Origin: Bacteroidota bacterium
GTDB taxonomy: Bacteria > Bacteroidota > Bacteroidia > Flavobacteriales > Weeksellaceae
DNA length: 64,000 bases
Reading direction: 5' to 3'
Assembly: GCA_023399595.1 (NCBI GenBank)
Contig: JAEWOR010000033.1
Coordinates: forward strand, 135,606-199,605
Shown: positions 1-9,273 of the stretch, piece by piece
How positions within the stretch are numbered: position 1 is the first letter of the stretch
Layout of the letters: each line of letters opens with the position of its first letter
Notes under the pieces: model-generated
The model's input: the letters and a program-made list of their open reading frames with translations, nothing else
Database searches by the model: none
Told to the model about the DNA's origin: nothing
Made by a program: the position numbers and the translations under genes

Positions 1-1553
1 AGGTTAAAAGTTTAATTTCCACTTATAAAAATATGTGGAATGAAAAACTAGAAATTCCAATGGTTATTAATGGTAAAGAAGTTACCACAAAAAACAAAGT
101 ACAATTACAATCTCCACAAGATCACAAACATGATTTTGGTTTCTATTACGCAGGTAACATGAAACATGTGGACGAAGCTATTGAATCTGCACTTGCAGCT
201 AAAGACAAATGGAATGCTTTAGGTTGGGAACAAAGAGCTTCTATCTTCTTAAAAGCAGCTGATTTATTGGCTGGTCCTTATAGAGATAGAATTAATGCTG
301 CTACAATGATTGGTCAGTCTAAAAACGTTCATCAAGCTGAAATTGATGCTGCATGTGAATTCATTGATTTTTTAAGATTCAATGTAGAATTTATGACTGA
401 AATTTATTCTGAACAGCCTATTTCTAGTGAAGGAATTTGGAACAGAGTAGATTACAGACCACTTGAAGGATTCTGTTTTGCAGTAACTCCATTTAACTTT
501 ACAGCTATTTCTGGTAACTTACCATCTTGTATGGCTTTAATGGGAAATGTTGTAGTTTGGAAACCGTCCGACAAGCAAATTTATTCTGCTCATGTAATTA
601 TGGAAGTTTTCAAAGAAGCTGGACTTCCTGATGGTGTTATCAATATGATTTTTACTGACGGTAAAGAAACTGCAGAAAAAGTATTGGCGCATCCAGATTT
701 TGCAGGACTTCATTTTACAGGATCTACAAAAGTTTTCCAAGGAATGTGGAAAATGATTGGTGATAATATTCACAAATACAAAACTTACCCAAGAATTGTT
801 GGTGAGACTGGAGGTAAAGATTTTGTAATGGTTCACCCAAGTGCAAATGCTGAAGGTGTGGCTACAGCTTTGGTAAGAGGAGCTTTTGAATATCAAGGTC
901 AGAAATGTTCTGCGGCTTCTAGAGCTTATGTTCCGAAATCTCTATGGAAAGAAGTAAAAAAAATAATGGAAGTTCAATTGAAAACTGTAAAAATAGGTTC
1001 TCCTGAAGATCCATCAAATTTTGTAAATGCAGTTATTGATAAAAATTCTTTCGAGAAATCTAAAGGTTATATTGCAAGAGCAGAAAAATCTAAAGACGCA
1101 AAAGTAATTATTGGTGGAAAATGCGATGATAAAAAAGGATGGTTTGTAAGTCCAACAGTTATCGAAACTACCAATCCACAATACGAAAGTATGGTTGAAG
1201 AAATCTTTGGACCAGTTTTAACGGTATATGTTTACGAAGATAAAAACTGGGAAAAAACTTTAAAATTAGTAGATTCTTCTTCACCATATTCATTAACAGG
1301 ATCTATTTTCGCTCAAGACCGTTATGCAATTGATGAAGCTTTTAAAGCTTTAGAAAACGCTTCTGGAAACTTCTACATTAATGACAAACCAACTGGTGCC
1401 GTAGTTGGACAACAACCTTTTGGTGGAGCTAGAGCTTCTGGAACTAATGACAAAGCTGGTTCTAAAATGAATTTAATGAGATGGGTTTCTGTAAGAAGTA
1501 TTAAAGAAACTTTTGTTACTCCCAAAGATTACAAATACCCTTATTTAGGATAA
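1..1553 (+). CDS. pruA: L-glutamate gamma-semialdehyde (1-pyrroline-5-carboxylate) dehydrogenase, 5'-truncated by window edge
   Basis: Oxidises glutamate semialdehyde to glutamate with NAD+, the second step of proline breakdown in the cytoplasm. The reading frame is open from base 3 upstream of the first ATG (33), and those codons (VKSLISTYKN) match the usual N-terminal region of this family, so the true start lies left of the window and the ATG at 33 is internal. The aldehyde dehydrogenase fold is otherwise complete: cofactor-binding stretch around TPFNFTAISGN, the GETGGKD glutamate motif, the catalytic Cys in GQKCSAASR (codon 906-908) and the C-terminal QPFGGARASGTNDKAG motif typical of P5C dehydrogenases. 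The stop is followed by a strong terminator. Confidence 0.93.
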   Translation, partial: VKSLISTYKNMWNEKLEIPMVINGKEVTTKNKVQLQSPQDHKHDFGFYYAGNMKHVDEAIESALAAKDKWNALGWEQRASIFLKAADLLAGPYRDRINAATMIGQSKNVHQAEIDAACEFIDFLRFNVEFMTEIYSEQPISSEGIWNRVDYRPLEGFCFAVTPFNFTAISGNLPSCMALMGNVVVWKPSDKQIYSAHVIMEVFKEAGLPDGVINMIFTDGKETAEKVLAHPDFAGLHFTGSTKVFQGMWKMIGDNIHKYKTYPRIVGETGGKDFVMVHPSANAEGVATALVRGAFEYQGQKCSAASRAYVPKSLWKEVKKIMEVQLKTVKIGSPEDPSNFVNAVIDKNSFEKSKGYIARAEKSKDAKVIIGGKCDDKKGWFVSPTVIETTNPQYESMVEEIFGPVLTVYVYEDKNWEKTLKLVDSSSPYSLTGSIFAQDRYAIDEAFKALENASGNFYINDKPTGAVVGQQPFGGARASGTNDKAGSKMNLMRWVSVRSIKETFVTPKDYKYPYLG

Positions 1554-1572
1554 TTTCAAATCTTAAATCATA

Positions 1573-1606
1573 AAAAAACCTGAATTTTTCAATTCAGGTT
1601 TTTTTT
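1573..1606. terminator. Bidirectional intrinsic terminator
   Basis: A 13-14 bp stem (AAAACCTGAATT / AATTCAGGTTTT) with a 4-base loop, flanked by A and T runs on both sides. It sits between the convergent pruA and the secreted-protein gene at 1618, so it can serve both. Confidence 0.85.
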
Positions 1607-1617
1607 GTTTGAAAAAA

Positions 1618-2415
1618 TTATTCTTTAATAATTTTTTGAGAAGATACCTTATTCTTTTTAGCATCTAAAAGTTCAATAAAATAGTTTCCTTTCGGCAATT
1701 GAGAGAAATCAATCTTATTATTATGAACCTCCCCTGTTTGAATCATTTGTCCAGCAAAAGTCAAAATTTTATATGAAGCAACTTTTGCATTATCGCTTAT
1801 AAAAAGATTTTCTTTAACAGGATTAGGATATAATTTTAATTTTGACAACTGCACTTCCTGAGTATATAAAGCACCTTTATCACCAGCTAAAATCTGCGTA
1901 TTAGGAGTTGAATTATAAGCATAATCCTTATAAGTAACAGTTCCTGCTGCATCAATTGAAATTCTTATCCACCCATAATAAACATTTGCACCAAGATTTG
2001 TCAAATTAAATCTCACCGCTAAATATTTATCTGTATTTACAGGCAAAGTGGCATTACCTTGCCCCCACCCATCAAGAGAAGCATCACCCATTCCATCCCA
2101 ATTATTAGTGGCATTAATAGGAAAATTAAAATTCACACCAGCTGGAACATCCCAATGGATAGCATCTAAAGCGTGAATATTATTTGCTTGACCGTAATTG
2201 TAATAATCTATCGAAACACCAGCGTACCCTACATTAAATTCTGGATTTCCATCAGAATTAAAATCAATAAAAGTTGGAGTTGCATCTGGAATATCTACAT
2301 ACACAATTTGAGAATGCAGAGCTGTTGTTGAAGCCAATAATCCTGCCAGCAGCAGTTTTTTGGTCAAGTTCTTTTTTGAAAATTTGAAATTTGAAAAAAA
2401 TAGATTTTGTTTCAT
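1618..2415 (-). CDS. Secreted protein with T9SS type A C-terminal sorting domain
   Basis: 265 residues. A basic N-terminus and hydrophobic stretch (LLLAGLLASTTALHSQ) form a signal peptide. The last ~75 residues are a Por/T9SS type A sorting domain: KLYPNPVKENLFI, then GQMIQTGEV, LPKGNYFIELLD, ending in basic KIIKE. The middle (~25-180) is rich in Asn, Asp, Gly and aromatic residues, probably beta-sandwich, and starts with an FDFNSDG-like stretch reminiscent of a calcium-loop repeat; I recognise no enzyme motif. It is predicted to cross the outer membrane through T9SS and be released or surface-attached. It is a single gene with its own promoter (2449-2480). The cargo function is unknown. Confidence 0.85.
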   Translation of the reverse strand: MKQNLFFSNFKFSKKNLTKKLLLAGLLASTTALHSQIVYVDIPDATPTFIDFNSDGNPEFNVGYAGVSIDYYNYGQANNIHALDAIHWDVPAGVNFNFPINATNNWDGMGDASLDGWGQGNATLPVNTDKYLAVRFNLTNLGANVYYGWIRISIDAAGTVTYKDYAYNSTPNTQILAGDKGALYTQEVQLSKLKLYPNPVKENLFISDNAKVASYKILTFAGQMIQTGEVHNNKIDFSQLPKGNYFIELLDAKKNKVSSQKIIKE

Positions 2416-2448
2416 AAATTATTGAATTTAAAATGTTAATTATCGCCA

Positions 2449-2480
2449 CAAATATATTATTTCAACACATAAATATCAAA
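2449..2480 (-). promoter_or_regulatory. Bacteroidota-type promoter for the T9SS protein gene
   Basis: Read on the minus strand: TTTG (2477-2480), 20 bases, then TATATTTG (2449-2456), matching TTTG-N20-TAnnTTTG. The transcript would start near 2442, about 27 bases before the ATG. Confidence 0.65.
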
Positions 2481-2578
2481 CGATATGCATTTATTATTAA
2501 GAAATTGATAAAATAAAACACTAACTATCAGAAAATCAGAAATCAAAATATCATATTTTTTTACTAAAAATGATAAAT

Positions 2579-2608
2579 AAAAAAGCTCTCAAAAATTTGA
2601 GAGCTTTT
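2579..2608 (-). terminator. Intrinsic terminator of ppa
   Basis: A 13-bp stem (AAAAGCTCTCAAA / TTTGAGAGCTTTT) with a T run on the minus strand, just past the ppa stop. Confidence 0.8.
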
Positions 2609-2629
2609 AGTATTAAAACAGAAAGTAAA

Positions 2630-3241
2630 TTAACCTCCGTATTTATTGTTATAGTCGTTTTGAGAAGCTTTAATAACTTCTTTTGCGTGTTCTGCACCGT
2701 AAACTTCCTCAATTCTACATTTTGCAGGTTGGTCTGGAAGATTTTTGTATGTTACGAAATAATGCATTAATCTATTGATTTCTGCTTCTGGAATTTCTGA
2801 CACATCTCTGAAGTGACCAAAAACTTGATCTCCTACCAATACAGAAATAATTTTGTCGTCAGCTTCTCCACCATCAATCATTTTAAAACCACCAATTGGA
2901 ACTGCATCTAAAAGCATTCCTCCTGAATGGAAAGTATGAGAACTCAACACCAAAATATCCAAAGGATCATGATCTCCTTCTGTAACATCTGTAGCACCTC
3001 TTTCAACCGCTAATTTCATTACTTCTTCCTCACAATATGTTCTTGGAACAAAACCATATAATGCTGGAATAATGTTAGAAAACTTCTGTGGTCTATCCAC
3101 TTTTAAGTATCCACTTTCTTTATCTACTTCATATTTAATAGTATCTGTAGGAACAATTTCTACAAAAACGTTTACCACTTCTGGCGCATTTTCACCTGCT
3201 GAAATCCCATGCCATGGATGTGCTTTAAAATTTGGAATCAT
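2630..3241 (-). CDS. ppa: Inorganic pyrophosphatase (family I)
   Basis: Hydrolyses pyrophosphate to phosphate, pulling forward nucleic acid and amino-acid activation reactions; soluble and Mg-dependent. The signature acidic metal-binding motif is EGDHDPLDILV (Asp90, Asp92, Asp95), preceded by an aromatic GFVPRTY stretch typical of the active site. At 203 residues it is within the range for Bacteroidota members, slightly longer than the ~175-residue E. coli enzyme. It lies 23 bases behind the DUF7935 gene on the same strand, so they are probably co-transcribed from the promoter at 3795-3802, with a terminator just downstream. Confidence 0.94.
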   Translation of the reverse strand: MIPNFKAHPWHGISAGENAPEVVNVFVEIVPTDTIKYEVDKESGYLKVDRPQKFSNIIPALYGFVPRTYCEEEVMKLAVERGATDVTEGDHDPLDILVLSSHTFHSGGMLLDAVPIGGFKMIDGGEADDKIISVLVGDQVFGHFRDVSEIPEAEINRLMHYFVTYKNLPDQPAKCRIEEVYGAEHAKEVIKASQNDYNNKYGG

Positions 3242-3264
3242 ATTTAATATTATTTTTTTATTGT

Positions 3265-3777
3265 TTATGCTACAAGCAAAATCTCTCTTCTTAAGTTTTC
3301 CATAGAAGCCAAAATATAATCGTCTCCGTTCATATAATTCATTAAGAAAACAGTTTTAAAGTCTTGCAGATTGGCATTATCACCAATTTCATTATACGTT
3401 TTATGAAGTAAATCTAGAATTCCCATTTTAGAATCTACCACATTTTGCCATGCATTTTTAGACATGTACAATTGTTGAGAAGCATTATAATCAAACTCTT
3501 CATTAACCGCTTTCTCTGTAAGAAATACAAATTCATGAATCTGTAAATCTTTATCGAATCTTGAGATTAATTGTGAAGGTTTTATTCTCTCCAAAAACAA
3601 AGTCATTCTTTCATAAGCTTGAGCTTTATTTTCGGAATTTGATTTTACCGTGAGTAATTTTATCTCCTGATTTTTTAAATTAATATAAGAATGAACAAAT
3701 TGTCTTAACAAAACCAAAAATGGTATCGCTATAATAAGAGCAAATGCATAAGGTAAGTATTCAGAAAAACTGCCCAT
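3265..3777 (-). CDS. DUF7935-type membrane-anchored protein
   Basis: 170 residues. One N-terminal membrane segment (about residues 8-26, YAFALIIAIPFLVLLRQF) is followed by a soluble, helical, charged domain containing MTLFLERIKPSQLISRF. This layout and the motif match a Bacteroidota-restricted family (DUF7935) that commonly lies beside ppa; its function is not known. It is probably the first gene of a two-gene transcript with ppa. I see no catalytic motif. Confidence 0.75.
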   Translation of the reverse strand: MGSFSEYLPYAFALIIAIPFLVLLRQFVHSYINLKNQEIKLLTVKSNSENKAQAYERMTLFLERIKPSQLISRFDKDLQIHEFVFLTEKAVNEEFDYNASQQLYMSKNAWQNVVDSKMGILDLLHKTYNEIGDNANLQDFKTVFLMNYMNGDDYILASMENLRREILLVA

Positions 3778-3794
3778 TGATAAATTTAAGACTG

Positions 3795-3802
3795 CAAAAT
3801 TA
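3795..3802 (-). promoter_or_regulatory. -7 element (TAATTTTG) upstream of DUF7935-ppa
   Basis: TAATTTTG on the minus strand fits TAnnTTTG and lies 17 bases before the start codon at 3777. No clear -33 TTG is visible. Confidence 0.45.
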
Positions 3803-3863
3803 CTAATATTTTATGAAAAACAGAGAAAAATAAAGAGATAGAACATTTAGATTTATAAATAAA

Positions 3864-3894
3864 AAAAGCTGTCTCCAAAAAAGGAAACAGCTTA
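3864..3894 (-). terminator. Intrinsic terminator of the M36 peptidase gene
   Basis: Stem AAGCTGT..CC / GG..ACAGCTT with a 6-base A-rich loop, followed by a 7-base T run on the minus strand, directly after the peptidase gene. Confidence 0.75.
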
Positions 3895-3912
3895 AAAATT
3901 ATTGGTATATAA

Positions 3913-6531
3913 TTATTTTTTAATAATGAGCTTAGTTGAACCTTGGAAACCTAAACCATCAATATTAACAATATAAACTCCACTTGGTAAATTGTTTGTT
4001 GAGATAGCAGCTTTAGACTTAGTATCAACTTTATCAGCTGTTAAAGCCAATTTTCCAGAAGCATCAAACACTTTTACAGAAACGCTACCCATAATTTTTG
4101 TTGGGAAATTAATGAAGAACTCGTCTTTTGCCGGGTTAGGATAAATTGTTATGTTATTTTTTCTTGTATCAACGTCCTCTGTTGCTAATAAACATTCCGC
4201 TGGTACAGTAAAATCTGCAATTTGGTCATTAATATTATTTTTAAGTCCAGCAGATGCATTTACTCCTAAACCTCTTTTTGCAAAAGTTTTCCAAATCATA
4301 CATTTATCAGCACCTCCAGTTGCAGCTAAATCAGCAGCTAAAATAGCATCTCTTCCTTCTACAAAACTTGGGTTACAAGGTTGTAGCTTCATACCATCCA
4401 TCACCATTTGTAATACTCTACTACTACCGTTTGTAGTGTTTGATGTAACATCAGATGCATATCCATACTTGTTAACATAATTCCAGTGTAGATCCCATAA
4501 CATAGTTGCCCAAACAAATCCAATTGAATGTACATCAGGATTCATCACTCCACCACTATTATATTCCATACCGTTTGTATGATCATATGTAGCATAGTTA
4601 ACATTAAAATCTGGTGAGTATCTTAGAGGTCTAATTCCTGCGCCATCATTACTTTCACCTCTTGTATAAGTACCAATTCCTCTTGGAATAGAAGCATTAT
4701 CGCCAGGTTTACTAGTAATCATCAAAGCAAAGAAATCTGACCATCCTTCTCCCATCTGTTCTTTATCAACCGCTTTGTTCAAACAATTATAACCTGTACC
4801 GGTTAATCTGTTCGAAATTCCATGTCCATATTCATGAGCGATAATTCCATTATCAAAACTTCCATCTGGAGTAATGCTCTGGGCTGGATCATTCTTTAAA
4901 GTTACATTTACTCTAGTTCCTCCATTTATTTGATTAATCATATAAGTTGCCTCCTCATTATTAATAAGAACCGCAGGAATAGTTACAGTAGCATCAGCAC
5001 CATTCATGTTAGCAATAGGTGTATTAGGTGCAGGATTGTAAACAATTGCTGCTACTGCTCCAGCATTTTGAAGATTTTTAACTTTCAAATCAAAATTACA
5101 ATTTCCTCTTTTCACTAAACCTATTTTCCCAGCTAAAGATCCCGCTGGTAATGCAGTACATCCTTCCACAACAGGAGATTCTTTAACATCAGCAGTAACA
5201 CCAGTTGCTGTTAAAGCCGGAGCAAAACCTGCAGTAATCCCCGCCGAAGGCATTCTGTTTTGTGCAGTAGTGGGTGCGTTATAGAATACAAGTTTATTTA
5301 CTGTAGACCATAAATACATTTGCATTTTAGGATTATAATTGTCTGGAGGTGAAGAGAAATTAGCGTTATTTAATCCTCCGCCATCTTGAGCTTCTGCGTA
5401 AACATCATCATCATCTAAACCACCAAGTCCAAAATTTTTATTTTGGAAATTTCTTGCTGGTTCTGTAAATCCAAACTTATAATAAATATCATGCATCATA
5501 TTATTCATATAGAATAAGTTTGTAACAGATGCTGATCTATTTGCTGCAGGAGTTCCATTTAGACTATATGGAAAATCGAAGTTTCTTGTTGTCCCTCCAT
5601 TTGGTGAAGTTCCAATCATATTTGTACCATTAGCATCTTCATATGCGTAAACATTATTACCTCTGGTAATTGTATATGAAGTTACACCGTTAGAATGCCA
5701 ACCTTCTGGTGAAGAAGATGCAATCCAAGGGTTAGTAACAATTGATCTAGATCCAAAAGTAGCGGCTTCAAGAGGTAATTTAAATACATTATAAGATGCT
5801 GGATTAGGCACTAAAAGAGAACTTGAATTAGCTTTATTAGAACTATCCCTTAACTCAACTACTGATTCTAGAGACGTATGATTATAATGAACTTCATCAT
5901 GGAAATGATCGAATGCACCATGATTAAAATTACAAGACAAGTTAAGATCATACCTTTCTAAAACATTACCTGAATTTGCATCTATAATATACACCCAATG
6001 ACTTGGTGATTTTGGTTGATCAACAATAAATTCATAAGCAAGTTTCAAGTTATCATCAACATTATAATAAACTAGTCTTTGCTTTGCTACATTATTTTTT
6101 TCAGTCGTTTTTTCGAAATATTCAGCTATCTGAAAATCGTTAATTTCTGCTATATTTAAATCATTTGCAATAGAATTAAGTGCATCTTTTTTATTTACAC
6201 TTGCATTTACTGGAGAAGCAGCATTATAATTTTTAACAAAATTATCATTATAATACACAACTTTACCATCTTTTATTAATGCAGTAGATACCGTATTATA
6301 AATAGGTAAATTATTAAAAAGCTGAATTGTTTTGATGACAGTTCCGTTCAATGACTTTGATTGATCTACAACGTCTACTTTATATGTATTAAGATTTCTA
6401 CCTTTAAAGTTTTTCGCAACACTTGTTGAGAAATAGTTCTTAAACACATTTTCGCTATTTTGAGCCTGAAAATAGGTACCACAGGACAATAAAACAGCAC
6501 AAAAAAGAATCGATAGTTTTTTTACTTTCAT
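3913..6531 (-). CDS. Secreted M36 (fungalysin-type) zinc metallopeptidase with PA domain and T9SS sorting domain
   Basis: 872 residues. A signal peptide (LSILFCAVLLSCGTYFQAQ) is followed by a fungalysin/thermolysin-type propeptide (~25-195) and the M36 catalytic domain. A protease-associated insert (~445-545; GKIGLVKRGNCNFDLKV, AGAVAAIVYN) interrupts the catalytic region. The zinc motif HEYGH is near residue 565, and the third ligand Glu lies in GEGWSDFFAL. The C-terminus (TIYPNPAKDEFFI ... LPSGVYIVNIDG ... KLIIKK) is a T9SS type A sorting domain. It is predicted to be exported through T9SS, activated by loss of the propeptide, and to degrade external protein. It is a monocistronic gene with its own terminator. 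Confidence 0.92.
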   Translation of the reverse strand: MKVKKLSILFCAVLLSCGTYFQAQNSENVFKNYFSTSVAKNFKGRNLNTYKVDVVDQSKSLNGTVIKTIQLFNNLPIYNTVSTALIKDGKVVYYNDNFVKNYNAASPVNASVNKKDALNSIANDLNIAEINDFQIAEYFEKTTEKNNVAKQRLVYYNVDDNLKLAYEFIVDQPKSPSHWVYIIDANSGNVLERYDLNLSCNFNHGAFDHFHDEVHYNHTSLESVVELRDSSNKANSSSLLVPNPASYNVFKLPLEAATFGSRSIVTNPWIASSSPEGWHSNGVTSYTITRGNNVYAYEDANGTNMIGTSPNGGTTRNFDFPYSLNGTPAANRSASVTNLFYMNNMMHDIYYKFGFTEPARNFQNKNFGLGGLDDDDVYAEAQDGGGLNNANFSSPPDNYNPKMQMYLWSTVNKLVFYNAPTTAQNRMPSAGITAGFAPALTATGVTADVKESPVVEGCTALPAGSLAGKIGLVKRGNCNFDLKVKNLQNAGAVAAIVYNPAPNTPIANMNGADATVTIPAVLINNEEATYMINQINGGTRVNVTLKNDPAQSITPDGSFDNGIIAHEYGHGISNRLTGTGYNCLNKAVDKEQMGEGWSDFFALMITSKPGDNASIPRGIGTYTRGESNDGAGIRPLRYSPDFNVNYATYDHTNGMEYNSGGVMNPDVHSIGFVWATMLWDLHWNYVNKYGYASDVTSNTTNGSSRVLQMVMDGMKLQPCNPSFVEGRDAILAADLAATGGADKCMIWKTFAKRGLGVNASAGLKNNINDQIADFTVPAECLLATEDVDTRKNNITIYPNPAKDEFFINFPTKIMGSVSVKVFDASGKLALTADKVDTKSKAAISTNNLPSGVYIVNIDGLGFQGSTKLIIKK

Positions 6532-6639
6532 ATTACTTTCATTAAAATCGAACGAATATACAATAAATCCAGCAACATAAATGTTTTTTTATCAATTTTT
6601 AAGAGAAATACATCATTATCCTAAAAAAGCATAAAAAAA

Positions 6640-6667
6640 AAAGACGAAAACATAGTTTCCGTCTTTA
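6640..6667 (-). terminator. Intrinsic terminator of the S9 peptidase gene
   Basis: Stem AAAGACG / CGTCTTT, extended by G-T and A-T pairs, with a run of more than 8 T on the minus strand. Confidence 0.75.
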
Positions 6668-6689
6668 ATATTCAATAAGTTACACTCCA

Positions 6690-8684
6690 TTAAAGAGTCT
6701 CTTTCAACCAGTCAAAAAACTCTCTTTGCCATACCAATCCGTTATGAGGATGCAACACCCAATGGTTTTCATTTGGGAAATACACAAACTTAGATTTCAA
6801 ACCTTTCAACTGAGCAGCTTGAAAAGCTTCTTGTCCTTGCTCGTAAGGAACTCTATAATCAATTCCTCCTTGAATAACCATAATAGGTTTGTTCCATTTT
6901 TCTACAAAATTACTAGGATTAAAATCTGTATAAGCTTTAGGTTGCGGTTTTTCCCATGGAGAGCCTAAATCCCAATTGGCAAACCAAAGTTCTTCTGTTG
7001 TCAAATACCAAGACTTCATATCAAATAATCCATCATGAGCTATGAAAGTTTTAAATCTATTCTCATGAATTCCCGCCAACATAAAAACGCTATAACCACC
7101 ATAACTAGCACCTACTGCTCCCATTCTATCACCATCAACATAAGGTAAAGTTTTAGCATAATCTGCAGCTGACAAATAATCTCTCATCGGTTGTCCACCC
7201 CAATCTCTAGAAATTTCCTCATTCCATTTTGTTCCCCAACCTGGCATTCCTCTTCTATTAGGAGCAACAACAATGTATCCATTAGCGGCCATTAATGCAA
7301 AATTCCATCTTACACTAAAAAACTGCGTTAAACCAGATTGTGGACCACCTTGACAGTATAATAAAGTAGGATATTTTTTATTCGGATCAAAATTTGGTGG
7401 ATAATGAAACCACACTCCCATTTCTTTTCCATCTGAGGTTTTCACCATTTTAAGTTCAGATTTCCCTTGGGCTAATTTCCTATAAACATCTTTATTAATA
7501 TTGGTTATCTGAGAAAGTTCACCATTTTTAAGGTTTACAGAAAACACATCAGCATTGTGATTAATATCTGTTTTTGAAACCAATAAAGAAGTTTTTGTTT
7601 GCGCAAAAATATCATTTACATCAAAGTTACCATTGGTAATTTGAGCCACTTTTTTGCTTTTGGTGTCCACAGAAAACAATTGCTGAGTTCCTCTAAAAGC
7701 AGTTGTAAAATAAATTACTTTTGAATTTTGTCCCCAAAAAACATTTCCAGAAACAGTTTCATCCCAAGATTTTGTAAGATTTTGAGTTTCACCAGACTTC
7801 CAATCCATGATTTTAATATCATTTTTATCCGCTTCATAGCCATCTCTTGCCATGCTCAACCACATTAGAGAACTTCCATCTGGACTGAATTTAGGTGCTA
7901 CATCATAACCTTTATTAGATTCAGTAAGGTTTTTCACATTTCCCGTTGCAAGATTGTATGCAAAAATATCTGTGTTGGTAGATTGTGAATATTCTTTTCC
8001 TGTTTTAGGCTTTGTAACGTATAAAAGTTGAGTAGAATCTGGACTCCAAACGAAATCTTCAGCTCCACCAAAAGGACGTTGTGGCGAATCCCACATTTTA
8101 CCTTCCAATAAATCTTTAGCTTTTTCTACACTTTCAGCAACATTTACTACAAAAACATGGTTGTATTTTCCTTCATTAAAATAATCCCAATGTCTATGGT
8201 TAAGGTCATTATAAACATAAGCTGTAGTTTTTGGAGTATCTGAGAATTTATCTTTTCCCATCACTTTTTCAACCAAAACCTGCTTACTGAAAGCTATTTT
8301 TTTACCATCTGGAGAAATAACAAGATTGTCAACTTCACCTATGGTATAAAATTCTGTCCATGTTTTGCCATCATCTTTAGAAATAAAAATTTTATCACCT
8401 TCCACTGCATACAATCCATTTTTATCCCATTGTAAAATACTTTTTTTTCCTAAGTTAAACGCAGCAGATTGACCATTAAGAATATTTAAACTAAAATTTC
8501 TATTATTCGTTTTCTCAGTCTTTAAATCTACTTGGCCCACCTTATAAATAAGAGAAGACTGATTAGGAGAAACCGCCTGAACACTTATCTTTTTTAAAGT
8601 CCAAAGAATTTCAGGAGTCATCATTTGTTGTGCATTCATGAGCATTGGAGCAGCCAAAGCCACTAAAGTATGTTTTATTTTCAT
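6690..8684 (-). CDS. S9 family (prolyl oligopeptidase-type) peptidase, exported
   Basis: 664 residues from the ATG at 8684. A TTG 21 bases upstream is in frame but lies inside the likely -7 promoter box, so the ATG is preferred. A signal peptide (KHTLVALAAPMLMNAQQ) implies export to the periplasm. Residues ~30-410 form a WD/Kelch-like propeller with repeated SPDGKKI, SPDSTQLL and SPDGSSLMW strands. The alpha/beta hydrolase domain carries the nucleophile in GASYGGYS (Ser near 525), an Asp in GGIDYRVPYEQG and a His in NENHWVLHP. The closest known class is dipeptidyl-peptidase 5-like S9 enzymes that release dipeptides. The exact specificity is inferred only. Confidence 0.9.
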   Translation of the reverse strand: MKIKHTLVALAAPMLMNAQQMMTPEILWTLKKISVQAVSPNQSSLIYKVGQVDLKTEKTNNRNFSLNILNGQSAAFNLGKKSILQWDKNGLYAVEGDKIFISKDDGKTWTEFYTIGEVDNLVISPDGKKIAFSKQVLVEKVMGKDKFSDTPKTTAYVYNDLNHRHWDYFNEGKYNHVFVVNVAESVEKAKDLLEGKMWDSPQRPFGGAEDFVWSPDSTQLLYVTKPKTGKEYSQSTNTDIFAYNLATGNVKNLTESNKGYDVAPKFSPDGSSLMWLSMARDGYEADKNDIKIMDWKSGETQNLTKSWDETVSGNVFWGQNSKVIYFTTAFRGTQQLFSVDTKSKKVAQITNGNFDVNDIFAQTKTSLLVSKTDINHNADVFSVNLKNGELSQITNINKDVYRKLAQGKSELKMVKTSDGKEMGVWFHYPPNFDPNKKYPTLLYCQGGPQSGLTQFFSVRWNFALMAANGYIVVAPNRRGMPGWGTKWNEEISRDWGGQPMRDYLSAADYAKTLPYVDGDRMGAVGASYGGYSVFMLAGIHENRFKTFIAHDGLFDMKSWYLTTEELWFANWDLGSPWEKPQPKAYTDFNPSNFVEKWNKPIMVIQGGIDYRVPYEQGQEAFQAAQLKGLKSKFVYFPNENHWVLHPHNGLVWQREFFDWLKETL

Positions 8685-8702
8685 TGAAACTATTCTTGTT
8701 TT

Positions 8703-8710
8703 CAAAATTA
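8703..8710 (-). promoter_or_regulatory. -7 element (TAATTTTG) deciding the S9 peptidase start
   Basis: TAATTTTG on the minus strand lies 18 bases before the ATG at 8684. Its TTG is the alternative in-frame start at 8705, so if this box is real the longer product cannot be made. Confidence 0.5.
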
Positions 8711-8756
8711 CTTAAAATAGAATTGTTTTCAAAATAAGAAACTAAACCTAAAATAA

Positions 8757-8784
8757 AAAAACAGCCTAAAAAAAAGCTGTTTTT
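8757..8784 (-). terminator. Intrinsic terminator of the small 4-TM protein gene
   Basis: Stem AAAAACAGC / GCTGTTTTT with an A-rich loop and a T run on the minus strand. Confidence 0.7.
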
Positions 8785-8808
8785 AATTGTATATTTTTAT
8801 GGGTAATC

Positions 8809-9156
8809 TTAATCATCATTAGGTTTAAATATGCTGCTTAATACAGAAGTAACAATGGATAATAAAATACTAAATAGAAACGCCCACCAAAATCCGTCAA
8901 TCTTCATTCCATCAATAAAATAGTCTGCAATTAAGAACACCACAGCATTAATCACCAAAGAGAAAAAACCTAAGGTAAGAATAGTGAGTGGAAGTCCAAA
9001 AATACGTAAAATAGGTCTCACAACAATATTGAGTACACCTAGGACAATAGCTAAAATAATAGCCGTAGAAAACCCTTCAATGTGAATTCCGGGTAAAACT
9101 TGTTCCAATAAATACGCTGAAATAGCAGTAATAAGTAAATTAATTATAAGATTCAT
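8809..9156 (-). CDS. Small four-helix membrane protein, YvlD / 'phage holin family IV' type
   Basis: 115 residues, almost entirely membrane: four hydrophobic helices at about 3-25, 28-50, 54-78 and 88-110. The conserved core GVLNIVVRPILRIFGLPLTILTLGFFS is characteristic of the widespread YvlD family (PF04020), named after a phage holin but common as a chromosomal housekeeping membrane protein of unknown role. There are no phage genes around it, so a lysis function is not supported. Confidence 0.85.
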   Translation of the reverse strand: MNLIINLLITAISAYLLEQVLPGIHIEGFSTAIILAIVLGVLNIVVRPILRIFGLPLTILTLGFFSLVINAVVFLIADYFIDGMKIDGFWWAFLFSILLSIVTSVLSSIFKPNDD

Positions 9157-9273
9157 ATGATTATTATTTGGACTTACTATATCAATTATGTTGCCAATGA
9201 TGGGAAAATCTTCAGTATTTATGCCCTAAAATAGGAAATTCAAACTGATTTATCTCATTAATTGGTTATTGGT

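Noticed and set aside
8685..8705. TTG start extending the S9 peptidase
   Set aside because: The TTG is part of the TAATTTTG promoter box; the ATG at 8684 directly precedes the signal peptide.
8809..9156. Holin, hence prophage
   Set aside because: The protein is of the YvlD type found as a lone chromosomal gene; no phage genes are near.
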